From: Laguncularia racemosa
Lineage: Eukaryota; Streptophyta; Magnoliopsida; Myrtales; Combretaceae
Assembly (NCBI GenBank): GCA_037954665.1
Contig: JBBMOL010000137.1
Coordinates: 682,001 to 746,000 of the forward strand
Length of the DNA stretch: 64,000 bases
Direction: 5' to 3'
Positions 22,544 to 34,299 of this stretch are shown here, piece after piece. The notes below the pieces were generated by a model. It made no database searches. It was not told where the DNA came from and was given only the letters and a program-made list of their open reading frames with translations. The translations under genes were made by a program, and so were the position numbers. The first letter of the stretch is position 1; every line of letters starts with the position of its first letter.

Positions 22544-23986
22544 TGATTGTTGCCAATCGTAGTTTAATAAATTGAATTCTTGTTCTTAATCCTACTACGA
22601 AGCAATAGGCAAGTGCACCTATCATAGCGTAATATAGCAAGAAAGCACAAGGTCGTCCCTCAGAGATACACCAATTACTAGTACTAACTCCGTTCCTATT
22701 ATCTAACCGTCGCTTAATAATGTTGTTCGAAACTTGATTACTCTAATCTCAAAACTAACAACTCACTAACAACAATGGTTCTAAAGATTTATCAATTAAC
22801 AAAAGAAACCTAGATCTTATTCTATTCCTTCTCTATCATGTAATTCATTAGATTTCTGAAGATTGTCGTAATTGACTTCTTATACTGTCGAATTCTCTAG
22901 TCAAGTTAACTACTTTCTCAAGTATATTAACATATCTAATCCTAGGTTTATCAAATAGGATCTCTCCTTAGTTAATAGCAACCTAGAATAGCATAAAGCA
23001 CATGAATTTGCATCAAAATAATCGATATAAATAGAAGACTCTTGTTTACTATTTCTAGAAGAACAATCAAATCTCATTAATTGCGTTAGATCTAATCATA
23101 TGAGCAATTTCTCAATTAACTAATATGATATCATGCATAAATTCATATTCCGGATCTATGAATCTAAGAAACAATTGAAGAACATGCAATTAATCATAAG
23201 AAAATCAATAACCTTGCATTAAAGATCAAATCTTTATCACATGATAGAGAAGTTTCAAATAAAATCTAGATCTGAGGTCTACTCCTCCATAAATTTGACA
23301 AGAGAAACACAATTACTAGAAGAATAGATAAAGTTCATGGTCACAACCCTTAAAGATAAAATCTTTTTCTTCGTAGATCTTCAATCTCCCGTGGAATCAA
23401 CAAAATCTTCTTTCCCTTACTGTTATGAGAGTAAGAGAAAGTGAAAAATTCGTAACCTCCTTTTTAGGGTGAACTAAAGGTCTATTTATACATGTACCCT
23501 AATTGGATATATACACGACCGGATACACAAGTAGTGTATCTCATTCGTGTATTTCATGCTTGCTTCCAGGTGTCTTTATGTGAATATACACTAGCAAATA
23601 CATGGGAGTGTACATTGGTCGTGTATTTGAAACGTCATCGAGCATAAGAAAAACTTAGATACACAAGCAAAGTACATGGGCATGTACTTTGCTCGTGTAC
23701 TTTCTAGAAATCCGCTTCAGTATACACAAGTAAAACAGCAAAGTGCATAGGCGTGTATCTTGCTTGTGTACTCTCCAGAATTTTTTTCTTCACATGTAAT
23801 GTATCCAATTCCTTCCAAACTTGCTCTGACTCTTCAAAACTCCTTCCCTTAGCTCCAAAATACTCTAGAAGATCCTGAAATTAACATTCATTCCATTAAG
23901 CACCCTTTTCTTCAACAAATCATCTAAAAATTCAACAATAAGGCACAATTTCATTACTCTAGATAAGGGTATTTTGCGACTTATCA
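22544..23986 (-). repeat. 3' LTR of A2 (left copy)
   Basis: TG...CA, 1443 bp, the same length as 29235-30677. It contains several GTGTATC/GTACATG inverted motifs; AAGTACATGGGCATGTACTT is at 23670-23689. Confidence 0.94.
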
Positions 23987-24025
23987 AACTTCCCCACACT
24001 TAAGTCTTTGCTTGTCCTCAAGCAA
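23987..24025 (-). other. Polypurine tract and adjacent hairpin of A2
   Basis: The minus-strand tract AGTGTGGGGAAGTT abuts the LTR. Beside it TTGCTTG and CAAGCAA (24008-24025) form a perfect 7-bp stem with a 4-base loop. A1 has nearly the same structure. Confidence 0.75.
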
Positions 24026-24910
24026 AATAAAACATTAATCAAACTTCTCATTAATCATGATTATCGTTACCAAATAATACTACTTACACATTAGCATTTA
24101 TGAATTTTAATCTTTAAAGCTCAATGCAATCCCTCAATCTAATGAGTGTGCTTCTCACCTTGTCATGAAAGTATTGTAACAAAGATACTTTAGTCAAATT
24201 TCTAGGACTAATCAGAGTAAACCAAGCTTTACCCTCATCGTTTAACAACGAATTTCATGATCAAAATTAGACACAAGATCAATCAAAGCAAAATTAGTTG
24301 TTTAGGATCTTGCAACCCATGTAACGAGTTTTCAGCCGATAATCCTAGGCTTGTCACCCAAGTTAACAAACGTTATCCCCTCAATTGAGGGCATTCCCAT
24401 GGGCTTAATTACTCGAGTTACAAGACCCTCTCAACTTTTGCCTTTATGGTATTTCATCTTGTTAGAGTAATTTCCTCGGTCGGCCGATCCCAGGCTAGAC
24501 GACCTTAGGTGGCCAGGTTTTAAAGGGACCCCATTGAACCTCTATTACCTTAACTTATTATTTCGATTAGTTAGTAGCGGAGTCAAACTTCGCTCTTCTG
24601 AGGGACCAAAGCTTGCCCATACTAACCAATCCTTTATTTTCAAGTATAACATCCTTTCATTAAATTATTACTTTAAAGAGATCTTCTAAGAAGGATCACC
24701 AAGTGAATCATTTCACAGCGATTTTATCCCATAACTTTGACTAAGTATCAATGTTCCAAAGAAGACAAAGGTGACATGCACAACACTCTTTTAGAGGAAT
24801 TCATTTACTAAATGCTAAAATACTATGTAATTTGCAATCATGATTTCAAAATTCGATTATCAGGCAAAAAGAAAAAAAAATAGGGGAAAATTTTGAATGA
24901 CTCATTCAAT
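24026..24910 (-). other. 3' non-coding region of A2
   Basis: About 0.9 kb without a credible ORF. It corresponds to the 3' region of A1. No envelope-like gene and no integrase remnant were seen. Confidence 0.65.
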
Positions 24911-25933
24911 TCAACACAACCTTAGGTAATTGGCAATATCAGCAAACCATGGGATGATATCATCTTCAATGGTCTTGATGGCATACAATCGTTCCTCAGG
25001 GAACTCATTGTTGATCTCAACTTCGTTCGGTCTTTCTAAACAGGGATTCTCCAAACGTGACAGGTGGTTAGCTACTAGATTCTCGGCACCCTTTTTATCC
25101 CTTATCTCAAGATCAAACTCTTGAAGAAGAAAAATCCACCGAATGAGGCGTGGCTTTGCATCCTTTTTTGTTAGCAAGAATTTCAAGGTGGAATGATCTG
25201 TGTATACGATGACCCTAGATAAGATGAGATATGGTCTGAACTTGTCAAAGGCAAAGACAACTGCCAGCAACTCCTTCTCAGTGGTTGTATAGTTTTCTTG
25301 TGCAGGAGTGAGTGTTTTGCTAGCATAATGAATGGGTTGAAAGTATTTTTCTTTTCGCTGACCTAGAACAGCTCCCACAGTCAAGTCACTAGCATCACAA
25401 ATAATCTCAAAGGGAATGTCCCATGTTGGTGTGACCATGATAGGTGCAGTGATGAGTTTTTTCTTGAGGAGTTCAAATGCATCAATGCATTCCTGGTTAA
25501 AGTCAAAGGAGGTATCCTTCTCCAAGAGTTTTGTCATTGGCTTCGCAATTTTCGAAAAATCTTTGATGAATCGTCGATAGAACCCTGCATGGCCAAGAAA
25601 ACTTCGTATTGCCTTAACTGAAGATGGTGGGGGCAATTTAGAAATTGCTTCGATCTTTGCCTCGTCCACTTCTATGCCTTTCTTGGAGATTTTATGACCC
25701 AAAACAATACCTTCTTTTGCCATAAAATGACACTTCTCCTAATTTAGGACCAGGTTAGTATCTTCACAACGTTGCAACACTAACTCAAGATGGTGTAGGC
25801 ACTCATCAAAAGAATTCCCAAAAACAGAAAAATCAACCATGTATACCTGCATCTTGTCTCTTACCATATCCTCAAAAATAGCCATCATGCATTGCTGAAA
25901 GGTGGCTGGAGCATTGCATAATCCGAAATGCAT
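24911..25933 (-). pseudogene. RT C-terminal half and RNase H of A2
   Basis: From 25933 downward: FGLCNAPATFQQCM, then the RT active site reading YMVDF, where the family has Y/F-x-DD, so the first catalytic Asp is Val. A TAG at about 25737 interrupts. The following 270-codon frame has the connection region (FLGHAGFYRRFIKDF) and RNase H with CDASDLTVGAVLG, TEKELLAVV, YTDHSTLKFL and ENLVANHLSRL. The frame ends after WFADIANYLRLC, exactly where integrase should begin. Confidence 0.88.
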
Positions 25934-27180
25934 GCGTCGATAAGCGAAGGTCCCAAAAGGGCATGTGAATGTCGTCTTTTCTTGGTCTTCAGGTGCATAG
26001 GAATTTGAAAATATCCAGACATCCCATCGAGGAAACAGTAATATACATGACCAGCTAACCTTTCAAGCTTTTGGTCCACAAATGGAAGAGGAAAATGATC
26101 CTTTAGAGTTTCATCATTTAGCTTGCGATAATCTATATAAACTCTCCATCCAGTAACAATTCTCATCGGGATGAGTTCATTTTTTTCATTCGGTACCACT
26201 GTCATACCGCCTTTCTTCGGGACTACTTGAACGCGGTTCACCCATGAGCTATCAAAAATCGGGTAGATCATTCCTGCATCAAGCAATTTGATGATTTCCT
26301 TTTTTACAACATCTCTCATATTTGGATTATGTCGGTGCTGCGATTGTACCACTAGCTTGACACAATCTTCCATCAGAATTTTATGTGTACAAAACGATGG
26401 GCTAATCCCCTTTATATTTGGAATTTTCCATGCAATTGCTTTCTTGTGTTGGCCCAGGACATGCAATAACCTTTCCTGCTGATCTCGATCCAGATTTGAT
26501 GCAATTATGATTGGAAGTTTAGAATCTTCTTCCAAAAATGCATATTGAAGGTAGTCTAGCAGTTGTTTCAATTCTAGCTTAGGTGGTTCCTCAATTGAAG
26601 GTTTCGATCTATGAATGGTGGATTTATTCATATCTTCAAAGCTTCTTTCTTCTCTCAACTCAGGATTATTATTAAGCTGATTGACAACTACTCTAATCGC
26701 CATATTTTCAGGTTGCTCTTTCTCCCCATTCATCAAACACAATTCCAATGCATCACCAATCAACAGGTCTTGCAATGAATCCGAAACTGCGAAGTCAAGG
26801 TAGTCGATTGCATAGCATGTATCATCATGGTGCAGGCTTTGTTTAAGGATGTCAAGCATTTTCACTATGACCTCATCATTTCCTACTCTAAACACTAACT
26901 TCCCATCCCCAACATCAATTATGGCTCTAGCAGTAGCCAAAAATGGCCTCCCCAATATAAGTGGAACCTCCACATTTGCTTCCATGTCAAGGATGATGAA
27001 ATCCGCCAGGAATATGAAGTCCTGCACCTTCACTAATACATCTTCAACTACTCCTCTCGGGAATTTAACTGATTGATTGGCTAACTGAAGACTCATTTTG
27101 GTCGGTTTTCGCTCTCCAATACCCAATTTCTATAACATCCTGTATGGCATCAAATTAATGCTGGCTCCCAAATCAACCAA
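25885..27180 (-). pseudogene. Protease and RT N-terminal part of A2
   Basis: The 413-codon frame from 27126 has the protease C-terminal part (VPLILGRPFLATARAIIDV), the linker, and RT fingers and palm: WVNRVQVVPKKGG, WRVYIDYRKLND, HFPLPFVDQKLERLAG. The DLGAS-like active site lies just upstream near 27150-27175, in another frame. A frameshift near 25960 moves RT into the next frame, and the two frames overlap by about 50 bases. Confidence 0.85.
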
Positions 27181-27725
27181 TGCCCATTCTTCATATAAAT
27201 CCCTATCATGCAAGGGATGGTAAAGCTCCTAGGATCTTTCAACTTCTTTGGGAGTTTGTTCTGAATTACTGCGGAGCATTCTCCTCCTAAAGTTACAGTA
27301 GAGAACTCTTCAAGCTTCCTTTTGATCGATAGCAACTCTTTCAAAAATTTTGCATATCGTGGCATTTGTGATAATGCCTCAACTAGTGGAAGGTTGATAT
27401 GCAATTGCTTGAATATCTCTAAAAATCCGCCATAGTGCTCATATGTTCTGTCTTTCTTAAGTTGTGCTGGATAAGGAACATTAGGCTTGTATTCTAGGAT
27501 TAATTGAGGTGATGATTTCTCTTTAGGTGATTTTTCTGAATGCTTCCCCCCTTCTTTGAGAACTGCTTGTTCTTTTGCTGGTTCAGTCACCCGACTCTCT
27601 TCTTCTTGAACCTTTGGTTGTAGTTCCTTACCACTTCGTAATGTGACAGCCTTAACATGTTCTCTAGGGTTGGTTTCTGTGTTTCCCGGTAGTGAACCTT
27701 GAGATCTCTCAGACAAAAGCTTAGC
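27181..27725 (-). pseudogene. Pol N-terminus of A2
   Basis: Frame 27150-27716 carries VTLRSGKELQPK, the Athila gag/pol junction motif, then YPAQLKKDR, LVEALSQMPRYAKFLKELL and FTIPCMIG, the region just before the protease active site. A1 has the same order (PRYAKFLKEL, FTIPCKIGNLGIAKAM). It ends by frameshift in the protease. Confidence 0.82.
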
Positions 27726-29087
27726 TGTCTAATCGACCTGGTTTTCATGATTGTGTATTGATGCCTCATGATTCCTCTGAGCCGTGTCATGATTTTTCAT
27801 AATCAAATCTAAGGACTTCTGCCTCTCTTCTGAATCCTTGATGAATTTTGTGAGAAGATCTTCAAGTAGCAGTTTGGAACTCTGGACTGATGGCCTCTGA
27901 TAACCTGGTGGAGGATTCGGATTGCCCTTTTGAATATTACTGTTGTTATTCCAAGAAAAATTTGGGTGATTTCTCCATCCTAGGTTATAAGTATTGCTAT
28001 ATGGATTGTTTGGGGCCGAATTGGGTTTCCCAAATAATCCACTTGCTCCATTTGCCCTTCCTCACCACCTGAGGGTTCCACAATAGCCAACTGATGTTGT
28101 GAGACGGCCAACCCATCGATCTTTCTAAATAATGCCTCAACTTTGGACATGATAGAAGTAACCACATCCACTTTAAGAATGCCTGCCACCTTCTTTTCTC
28201 TGCCCCTATCATATGACCATTCATAATTATTCGTGGCCATGTCTTCAAAAAGAGTCAAACTTTCTTTAGGAGTTTTATGGTTCATGGTGCCACTAGCTAC
28301 GGCATCTACTGTTTGTCTCGTTTGATAGTTCAACCTATTATAAAATATCTAAACTTAAAGCCACTCTGGGATCCTATGGTGTGGGCATTTCTACATTGAG
28401 TCCTTGAATCTCTCCCAAGTTTCATACAACGTCTCCATGTCATGCTGATGATAAGATTGAATCTCAGCTCGAAGTTTAGCGATCTTTGAAGGAGGGAAGA
28501 ATTTGTCCATAAACTTCTTAATCAGACCTTGCCATGTAGTAATGGAGTTCCTTGGTAAAGCATTTAGCCACTGCTTAGCCTTGCCTTTCAAAGAGAATGG
28601 GAAGAGCTTGAGGTAGATCGTATCATCACTAATTCCATTAAAAGGTATCGCATATCTCCAAAAAGAGTTGGATATGCGCATTTAGATCTTCATCCTGTAA
28701 ACCATCAAATTGAGTATATTGCTGCACCATCTGAATCACAGCAGGCTTAAGTTCAAAATTATTTGCCTCCACTCGAGGACGAACTATGCTAGAGCTAACG
28801 CCTATCAAGTTTGGCTTGGCAAAATCAGAATTGGTTCTAGGTAGCTCATTAGCTTGGCCATCTCTATTATCAACCAGTTGATGATTCGGGGGATCCACAA
28901 CAACATTTCCTTGATTCAGCTCTTGAGCACGATTATTAACTTGATCAGCCATTTCTTCCTTCAGTGATTCTCCTTGAATACCAAATGATGTTGAGTCAGT
29001 CGCGTGTTGCTTTTTCTGATAACGACGAATAATTTTCTCTAGCTCAAGATTAACAACTGCAAGTTCCTTGGAGCGACTTCTGGTCAT
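27726..29087 (-). pseudogene. Gag of A2
   Basis: Starts MTRSRSKELAV at 29087. Order: IQMVQQYTQFDGL (about 28720), a frame change near 28650, LKLFPFSLKGKAKQWLNALP, KFMDKFFPPSKIAKLR, ETLYETWERFKD, a stop and frame change near 28390-28340, then RQTVDAVASGTMNHKTP at 28300. The equivalent part of A1 reads LIQYFYEGLLSMERKM followed by GGAIVNKT. A third frame (27587-27790) covers the C-terminal end. No intact zinc knuckle was seen. Confidence 0.83.
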
Positions 29088-29210
29088 GCACTGTAAACAT
29101 AATACAAATCAATTATGAGCTCCAAATTCTCAGGAAGAAAAGGGAACAAAGATAAGAAAGAAATAAATTGGTTAAATTAATAAGTAAAAAGTGTTTCTAA
29201 TATTGGCGTA

Positions 29211-29228
29211 TCCCCGGCAATGGCACCA
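29211..29228 (-). other. Primer binding site of A2 (tRNA-Asp type)
   Basis: Minus strand TGGTGCCATTGCCGGGGA, two mismatches from the tRNA-Asp complement, lies six bases inside the LTR. Confidence 0.85.
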
Positions 29229-29234
29229 AAAACT

Positions 29235-30677
29235 TGATCGTTGCCAATTGTAGTTTTAATAAATTGAATTCTTGTTCTTAATCCTACTATGAAGCAATAG
29301 GCAAGTGCACCTATCGTAGTGTAATATAGCAAGTAAGCACAAGGTCGTCCTTCAGAGATACACCAATTACTAGTACTAACTTCGTTCCTATTATCTAACG
29401 TCGCTTAATAATGTTGTTCGAAACTTGATTACTTTAATCTCAAAACTAACAACTCACTAACAACAATGGTTCTGAAGATTTATCAATTAACAAAAGCAAC
29501 CTGGATCTTATTCTACTCCTTCTCTATCATGTAATTCATTAGATTTCTAAAGATTGTCATAATTGACTTCTTATACTGTCGAATGCTCTAGTCAAGTTAA
29601 CTACTTTCTCAAGTATATTAACCTATCTAATCCTAGGTTTATCAAATAGGATCTCTCCTTAGTTAATAGCAACCTAGAATTGCATAAAGCACATGAATTC
29701 ACATCAAAATAATCGATGTAAACAGAAGACTCTTGTTTCCTATTTCTAAAAGAACAATCAAATCTCATTAATTGCATTAAATCTAATCATATGAGCAATT
29801 TCTCAATTAACTAATATGATATCACGCATAAATTCATATTCTGGATCTATGAATCTAAGAAGCAATTGAAGAATATGCAATTAATCAAAAGAAAATCAAC
29901 AACTTTGCATTAAAGATCAAATCTTTATCACATGGCAGAGAAGTTTTAAATAAAATCTAAATCTGAGGTCTACTCCTCCATAAATTTGATAAGAGAAACA
30001 CAATTACTAGAAGAATAGATAAAGTTCATGGTCACAATGCTTAAAGATAAAATCTTTTTCTTTATGGATCTTCAATCTCCCTTGGAATCGACAAAATCTT
30101 CTTTCCCATGTTGTTATGAGAGTGAGAGAAAGTGAAAAATTCGTAACCTCCTTTTTAGGGCATATTGAAGGTCTATTTATATATGTACCCCGATTAGATA
30201 TATACATGACCGGATACACAAGTAGTGTATCTCGTTCGTGTATTTCATGCTTGCTTCCAAGTGTCCTTATGTGAATATACACTAGCAAGTACATGGGAGT
30301 GTACATTGGTTGTGTATTTGAAACGTCATCGAACAGAAGCAAAACTTAGATATAGAAGCAAAGTACATGGGCATGTACTTTTCTCGTGTACTTTCCAGAA
30401 ATCTGCTTCAGTATACACAAGTAAAACAGCAAAGTGTATGGGCGTATATCTTACTTGTGTACTTTCCAGAATTTTTTTCTTCACATGTAATGTATCTAAT
30501 TCCTTCCAAACTTGCTCTAACTCTTCAAAACTCCTTCCCTTAGCTCCAAAATACTCTAGAAGATCCTGAAATTAACATTCATTCCATTAAGCACCCTTTT
30601 CTTCAACAAATCATCTAAAAATTCAACAATAAAGCACAATTTCATTACTTTAGATAAGGGTATTTTGCGACTTATCA
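29235..30677 (-). repeat. 5' LTR of A2 (right copy)
   Basis: 1443 bp, TGATCGTTGCC...ACTTATCA, followed by the TSD ATGCT (30678-30682). A TATATAAATAG-type sequence occurs on the minus strand near 30170-30185 as a likely promoter. AAGTACATGGGCATGTACTT lies at 30361-30380. Confidence 0.94.
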
Positions 30678-30682
30678 ATGCT

Positions 30683-30917
30683 CTTATCAATTCATCAAGA
30701 ATTGTGCCGAGTTGGCTTGTTGTTGTTGTTGTGTGTAATATCAATGTATTCAAGTCCATTTCCTAATTCCTATAAGTGTGTTACATCTAGTAAGCAATTA
30801 GGATTATCATTTTCTCTCAATTTTCATGCAATTAGGGTTTATGCCAATTTGATTGGGAATTATTATCTTGTTTCTTCCATCCTTGTTTAATATTGTAATT
30901 ACCTTTAGAGCACTTCA
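30683..30917 (+). repeat. Right LTR of R, part 3
   Basis: Continues the R LTR after A2 and matches 18468-18713. It holds the hairpin CAATTCATCAAGAATTG (30688-30704). It ends GAGCACTTCA, followed by TSD TCCAA. Confidence 0.9.
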
Positions 30918-30922
30918 TCCAA

Positions 30923-31084
30923 GGTCAGCGGTCTTCAACAATCTTGAAGTTGTCAGCCATTGAATCTATCCTTGACTTTCATCTTTATGATCCACACCCG
31001 GAATAGGCTCGTGCTCTTTATTCCTAACTCCTTATCTTATCCTTGATCATCCTTGGACCAATCCTCCTAATGTGATCTTTATCA
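30923..31084 (-). repeat. End of K LTR after R
   Basis: Continues K from 18008. Candidate end CTTTATCA at 31084. The assignment rests on the R TSD and on the TGATAAAG reverse end; no second K LTR is in the window for comparison. Confidence 0.5.
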
Positions 31085-31339
31085 AATAATGCAAAGATCA
31101 AGTGTAATTTTTTTTTTTGAAATAACTAGGTGTAACTAACTAAAAATAAATAAATTATATTATAGAACTAAGTTAGTAGTTGGGTTGCCTCCTAAAAAGT
31201 GTTGTTGTTTAATGTCATTGGCTTGATGCGTGTTACCTCCTCTGTTTAGTTATGGGGATGGCAATTATATTTTCGATGTTTAAGTTTCTTGAATTTTCCT
31301 AGACCTTATTGATTGCTGCGAATGGGATATTGTTGTATT

Positions 31340-31780
31340 GGGTCTTTGCGAATGCCATCTAATCAAACAAGATAGAGTAAAACTCCCTAGATCTTTTAAT
31401 TTCTTTGATAGCGTGTTCTATGAGATGGTGGAGCATTTCTCATTGAGGGTGACTGTTGAGACTTCTTCCAATTTTTTCTTGTTGGAAAGTAAGTCCTTAA
31501 AAAACTTGCATACTTGGGCATCTACAACAAAGCCTCAACAAAAGGTAAATCTATGTGAAGTAATTTGAAAAGTTCAAAAAACTTACTGTACTACTCCTTT
31601 GAGTGTTCTTTCTTAAGTCGAGTGAGGTAAGGAATTTTCGGAACATATTCTCTAACCTTTGGTACCTGCTCCTTTTCCTCTAGCTTTTTACCTTCCCCTT
31701 CAGTTTGCACTTCTTTTACATTTATTAGGAAGATTGCCTTAACTTGTTACCTAAGATTGGATTCCATGTTTCCTAGTAGA
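31340..31780 (-). pseudogene. Pol N-terminal remnant of A3
   Basis: Translations in several frames resemble the region between gag and protease of A2 (a YLTRLKK-like stretch near 31620 and the FLKDLL-like stretch near 31490). Stops and shifts are frequent and no protease active site is visible. Confidence 0.5.
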
Positions 31781-32239
31781 GTTCCTTAGGGTCTTTCTAA
31801 AATCATTTTTGTAATCTATCCAACTTAATTTTCAAGATTCTAGATTAAAGCTTCTTAATTTCGAATCGAAGCTTCTAGATTTCTTAATAATGCTTTTGTA
31901 GCATGGAAGCATGTTTTAATGGTTTGGATAAACTTTGTCATCTAAATTTAGCTTTTTTTCTAATTGGTGATGTGTTTGTTGGAATCTTGGTAGACCATTC
32001 TTTTGTTGATTCCCTTAAGAAAAACTAGGATGATTTTTCCAACTCAAATTATAAGTGTTATTGTAGGGGTTGTTTTGTTGCCTATTTGAGAGTCCTACAA
32101 AATTAACATGCTCATTAAAATTAGAATCAAACTCTGACTGACCTAGTTGTTGTGCCATGGATATTCCATCCATTTTCTTACTTAGTGCTTCGACCTATGC
32201 TGCATACTCCTACTACTCTTAGTTGTTTGGCTCTTGTTG

Positions 32240-32940
32240 CATTCCATTGGTAGCTATTTATGGCTAGATTTTCTATTAAGTTCTAGGCATCTTTAGGAAT
32301 TTTATTATTTAAAGTCCCTCTAGTAGTTGCATCCACCATTTGCCTGGTAGTTTCATTCAGTCCTCTATAGAAAGTTTGAATTTGCATCCACAATGGAAGA
32401 CCATGATGTGGGCATCTCCTCAACTGATCTTTATATCTCTCCCATGTATCATATAGTGTCTCAAACTCTATTTGAGCATAAAAAGAGATATCATTATGTA
32501 ATTTTGCAATCTTTATTAGTGGAAAGTACCAAGCTAGGAGTTTTTTTTTTTTTCCATTTGTTCCCATTTAGTGATTGAACCCCTAGGAAGATAATTCAAC
32601 CATTTTTTAGATTTATGTCTTAAGGAAAAAGGAAAAAGTCATAACTTGATGGCATCATCTATAGCCCCATTAATTTTGAAGGTGTCGTAGATTTCTAGAT
32701 AGTTGGTAATGTGAGTCTTTGGATCTTCATCCTATAACCCATCAAATTGAACGAATTGTTGAACCATCTGAATAATATTGAACTTAATTTCAAAGTTGTT
32801 GGTGTATTTATAGGCCTAATAACACTTGAATTGGCTCTAGTAAGTGGTGGTCTTGCATTGCCAAACATCATTCTCTCCTCCTGCTCATTAGCTATGTTAA
32901 TTGATCAATTATGATTTGAATCTTAAGCCAAAACTTGATA
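32240..32940 (-). pseudogene. Gag of A3
   Basis: The best frame (32283-32567) has WYFPLIKIAKLHNDI, ETLYDTWERYKDQLRRCPHHGLP, IQTFYRGLNETTRQMVDA and GTLNNKIPKDA, clear Athila Gag. The upstream part near 32700-32790 (VQQFVQFDGL-like) is in other frames. Confidence 0.78.
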
Positions 32941-33106
32941 TATTTGACTTGATCTATGGTGTCCTCTAGGCATAAACAACAAAAGAAAACAAAAAACTAT
33001 GGAAAATAGAGATTAATAAGAAGTAAGAAATAAAAGAAATAATGATTAGATTAACAAGATATAGGTGTTCCTAATATCCTAATGCTCTGCAATAGTACCA
33101 AAAACT

Positions 33107-34290
33107 TGGTATTAGTCTATCCTAATACCTTAGACCTATAGGTAAGTGTACCTAACGTTTCTATAGTATAGTGAATATAGATATCAAGTGTCAATTCCAC
33201 AAGGATTGCGATTACTAGTAATTACCCTTTTTCTTATTATCTAATCTACAAAATTAAGTGAGTGAATAAATTCAACAACTAATAAACTAAAGAAAATGAT
33301 AATCATTAAAAGTGTATCCAGATGTTAAATCTCCCTATAATTACTAATGTAATCAACTAATTATTATTCAATTTCCTTATTGTATTTTTGGACTATGGGA
33401 ATTCCTAAATAAAACTAATAGCTCTCTTAAGTCTATAAATTCCTAATTCTAGTTTGATTAATTGAAATATTTTCCTAATTAAAACCTCTAGAATAGCATT
33501 ACATTTGATCTATGAACTCCACTATTAGATTTGACCATGATCCAGAAGATTTACATCATCCAATCTTTAGGATTGCATGCAATTGCTTCCGATTATGCTA
33601 TATTTATTCTAATATAGCATCTCTCAATCTCTATATAAGAAATCAAACTTCAACTAATATGTTGGCAATATTATATTGAGAGCAATACAAAATACATTAT
33701 TAGATCACATGAATGATAAATAACTTATTGAATAATAAATTAGAAAAATTACATATTCATTCTAGGATTCATCATACCTAAGTATTAAGGAAAGTTTATG
33801 TTAATAACATATTAAATGTAAAAGCAGTAATAAAAAGAATACATAAAGAAAAGCATTGAAGCTAAAAAGTAGAAATCTCTAATACTCTATTATAATATTC
33901 TATTCTAACCTATGTTCTTTCTATAGTGATTTCCTTGCTTTGAATAAACATCAAACTCAGTAAGGTCATAGCATGGTCACTATACAGGTGTACCATTACT
34001 TGTGTTCCTTTCTGTCCGATTTTATTCTCAACACACCCACCAACATAGGTGTGTTCATGCCCGTGTTGATCCTAAATGGCTTGTTACACACCTCTTTGCA
34101 TAGTTTCCTTTTCTTTGTTTTGCACATTTGACATGGCCATGTTCTTCCATGTGTTGGACTTTCCACTCTTGTAAAATTGATATTTTTTTCTTCAACTTTC
34201 ATATAATTCTTCTATTTTACTATAAATTTATTTCAAGACTTTGAAATCAAAATAAAGATTGGTTAAGTGTAATATTCATATAAAATATAA
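33107..34290 (-). repeat. 5' LTR of A3
   Basis: Starts TGGTATTAGTC, directly after a primer-like AGTACCAAAAACT segment that parallels the A2 junction (GGCACCAAAAACT). It shares the layout of A2 LTRs but little sequence. The right end is uncertain. Confidence 0.5.
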
Positions 34291-34299
34291 GAGAATGAA

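Larger units (their letters stand above)
22544..30677 (-). mobile_element. Element A2: Athila-like retrotransposon lacking integrase
   Basis: 8134 bp, with two LTRs of 1443 bp (TGATYGTTGCC...ACTTATCA) and a flanking duplication ACGCT/ATGCT (one mutation). The orientation is minus. Gag, PR, RT and RNase H are recognisable and decayed. After RNase H the sequence passes directly to the 3' non-coding region, so integrase is missing. It sits in the right LTR of R. Confidence 0.93.
18009..30917 (+). mobile_element. Element R: gag-protease retrotransposon lacking RT and integrase, hit by M and A2
   Basis: Bounded by the 5-bp TSD TCCAA (18004-18008 and 30918-30922). With M, A2 and their TSDs removed, R is about 4.0 kb: LTR 705 bp, internal 2612 bp, LTR ~693 bp. 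The internal part holds leader, gag with zinc knuckle and protease, then jumps to the pol tail (DLRENLLQA) just before the right LTR. RT, RNase H and INT are absent. The deletion junction differs from that of U, V and X. R would depend on another element for cDNA synthesis and integration. Confidence 0.9.
31095..34290 (-). mobile_element. Element A3: decayed, pol-less Athila-like remnant
   Basis: Reads on the minus strand: LTR from 33107, degenerate primer site, Gag, then the gag/pol junction region, then a GGTTGCCTCC segment (31190) typical of the 3' non-coding region of A1. RT, RNase H and INT are missing. The left LTR is absent or unrecognisable. Heavy decay makes it the oldest Athila copy here. 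The limits are approximate. Confidence 0.7.

Noticed and set aside
30225..30569. 114-codon ORF in the A2 LTR
   Set aside because: Lies fully in an LTR; its counterpart in the left copy (22544-23986) is not open over the same span.
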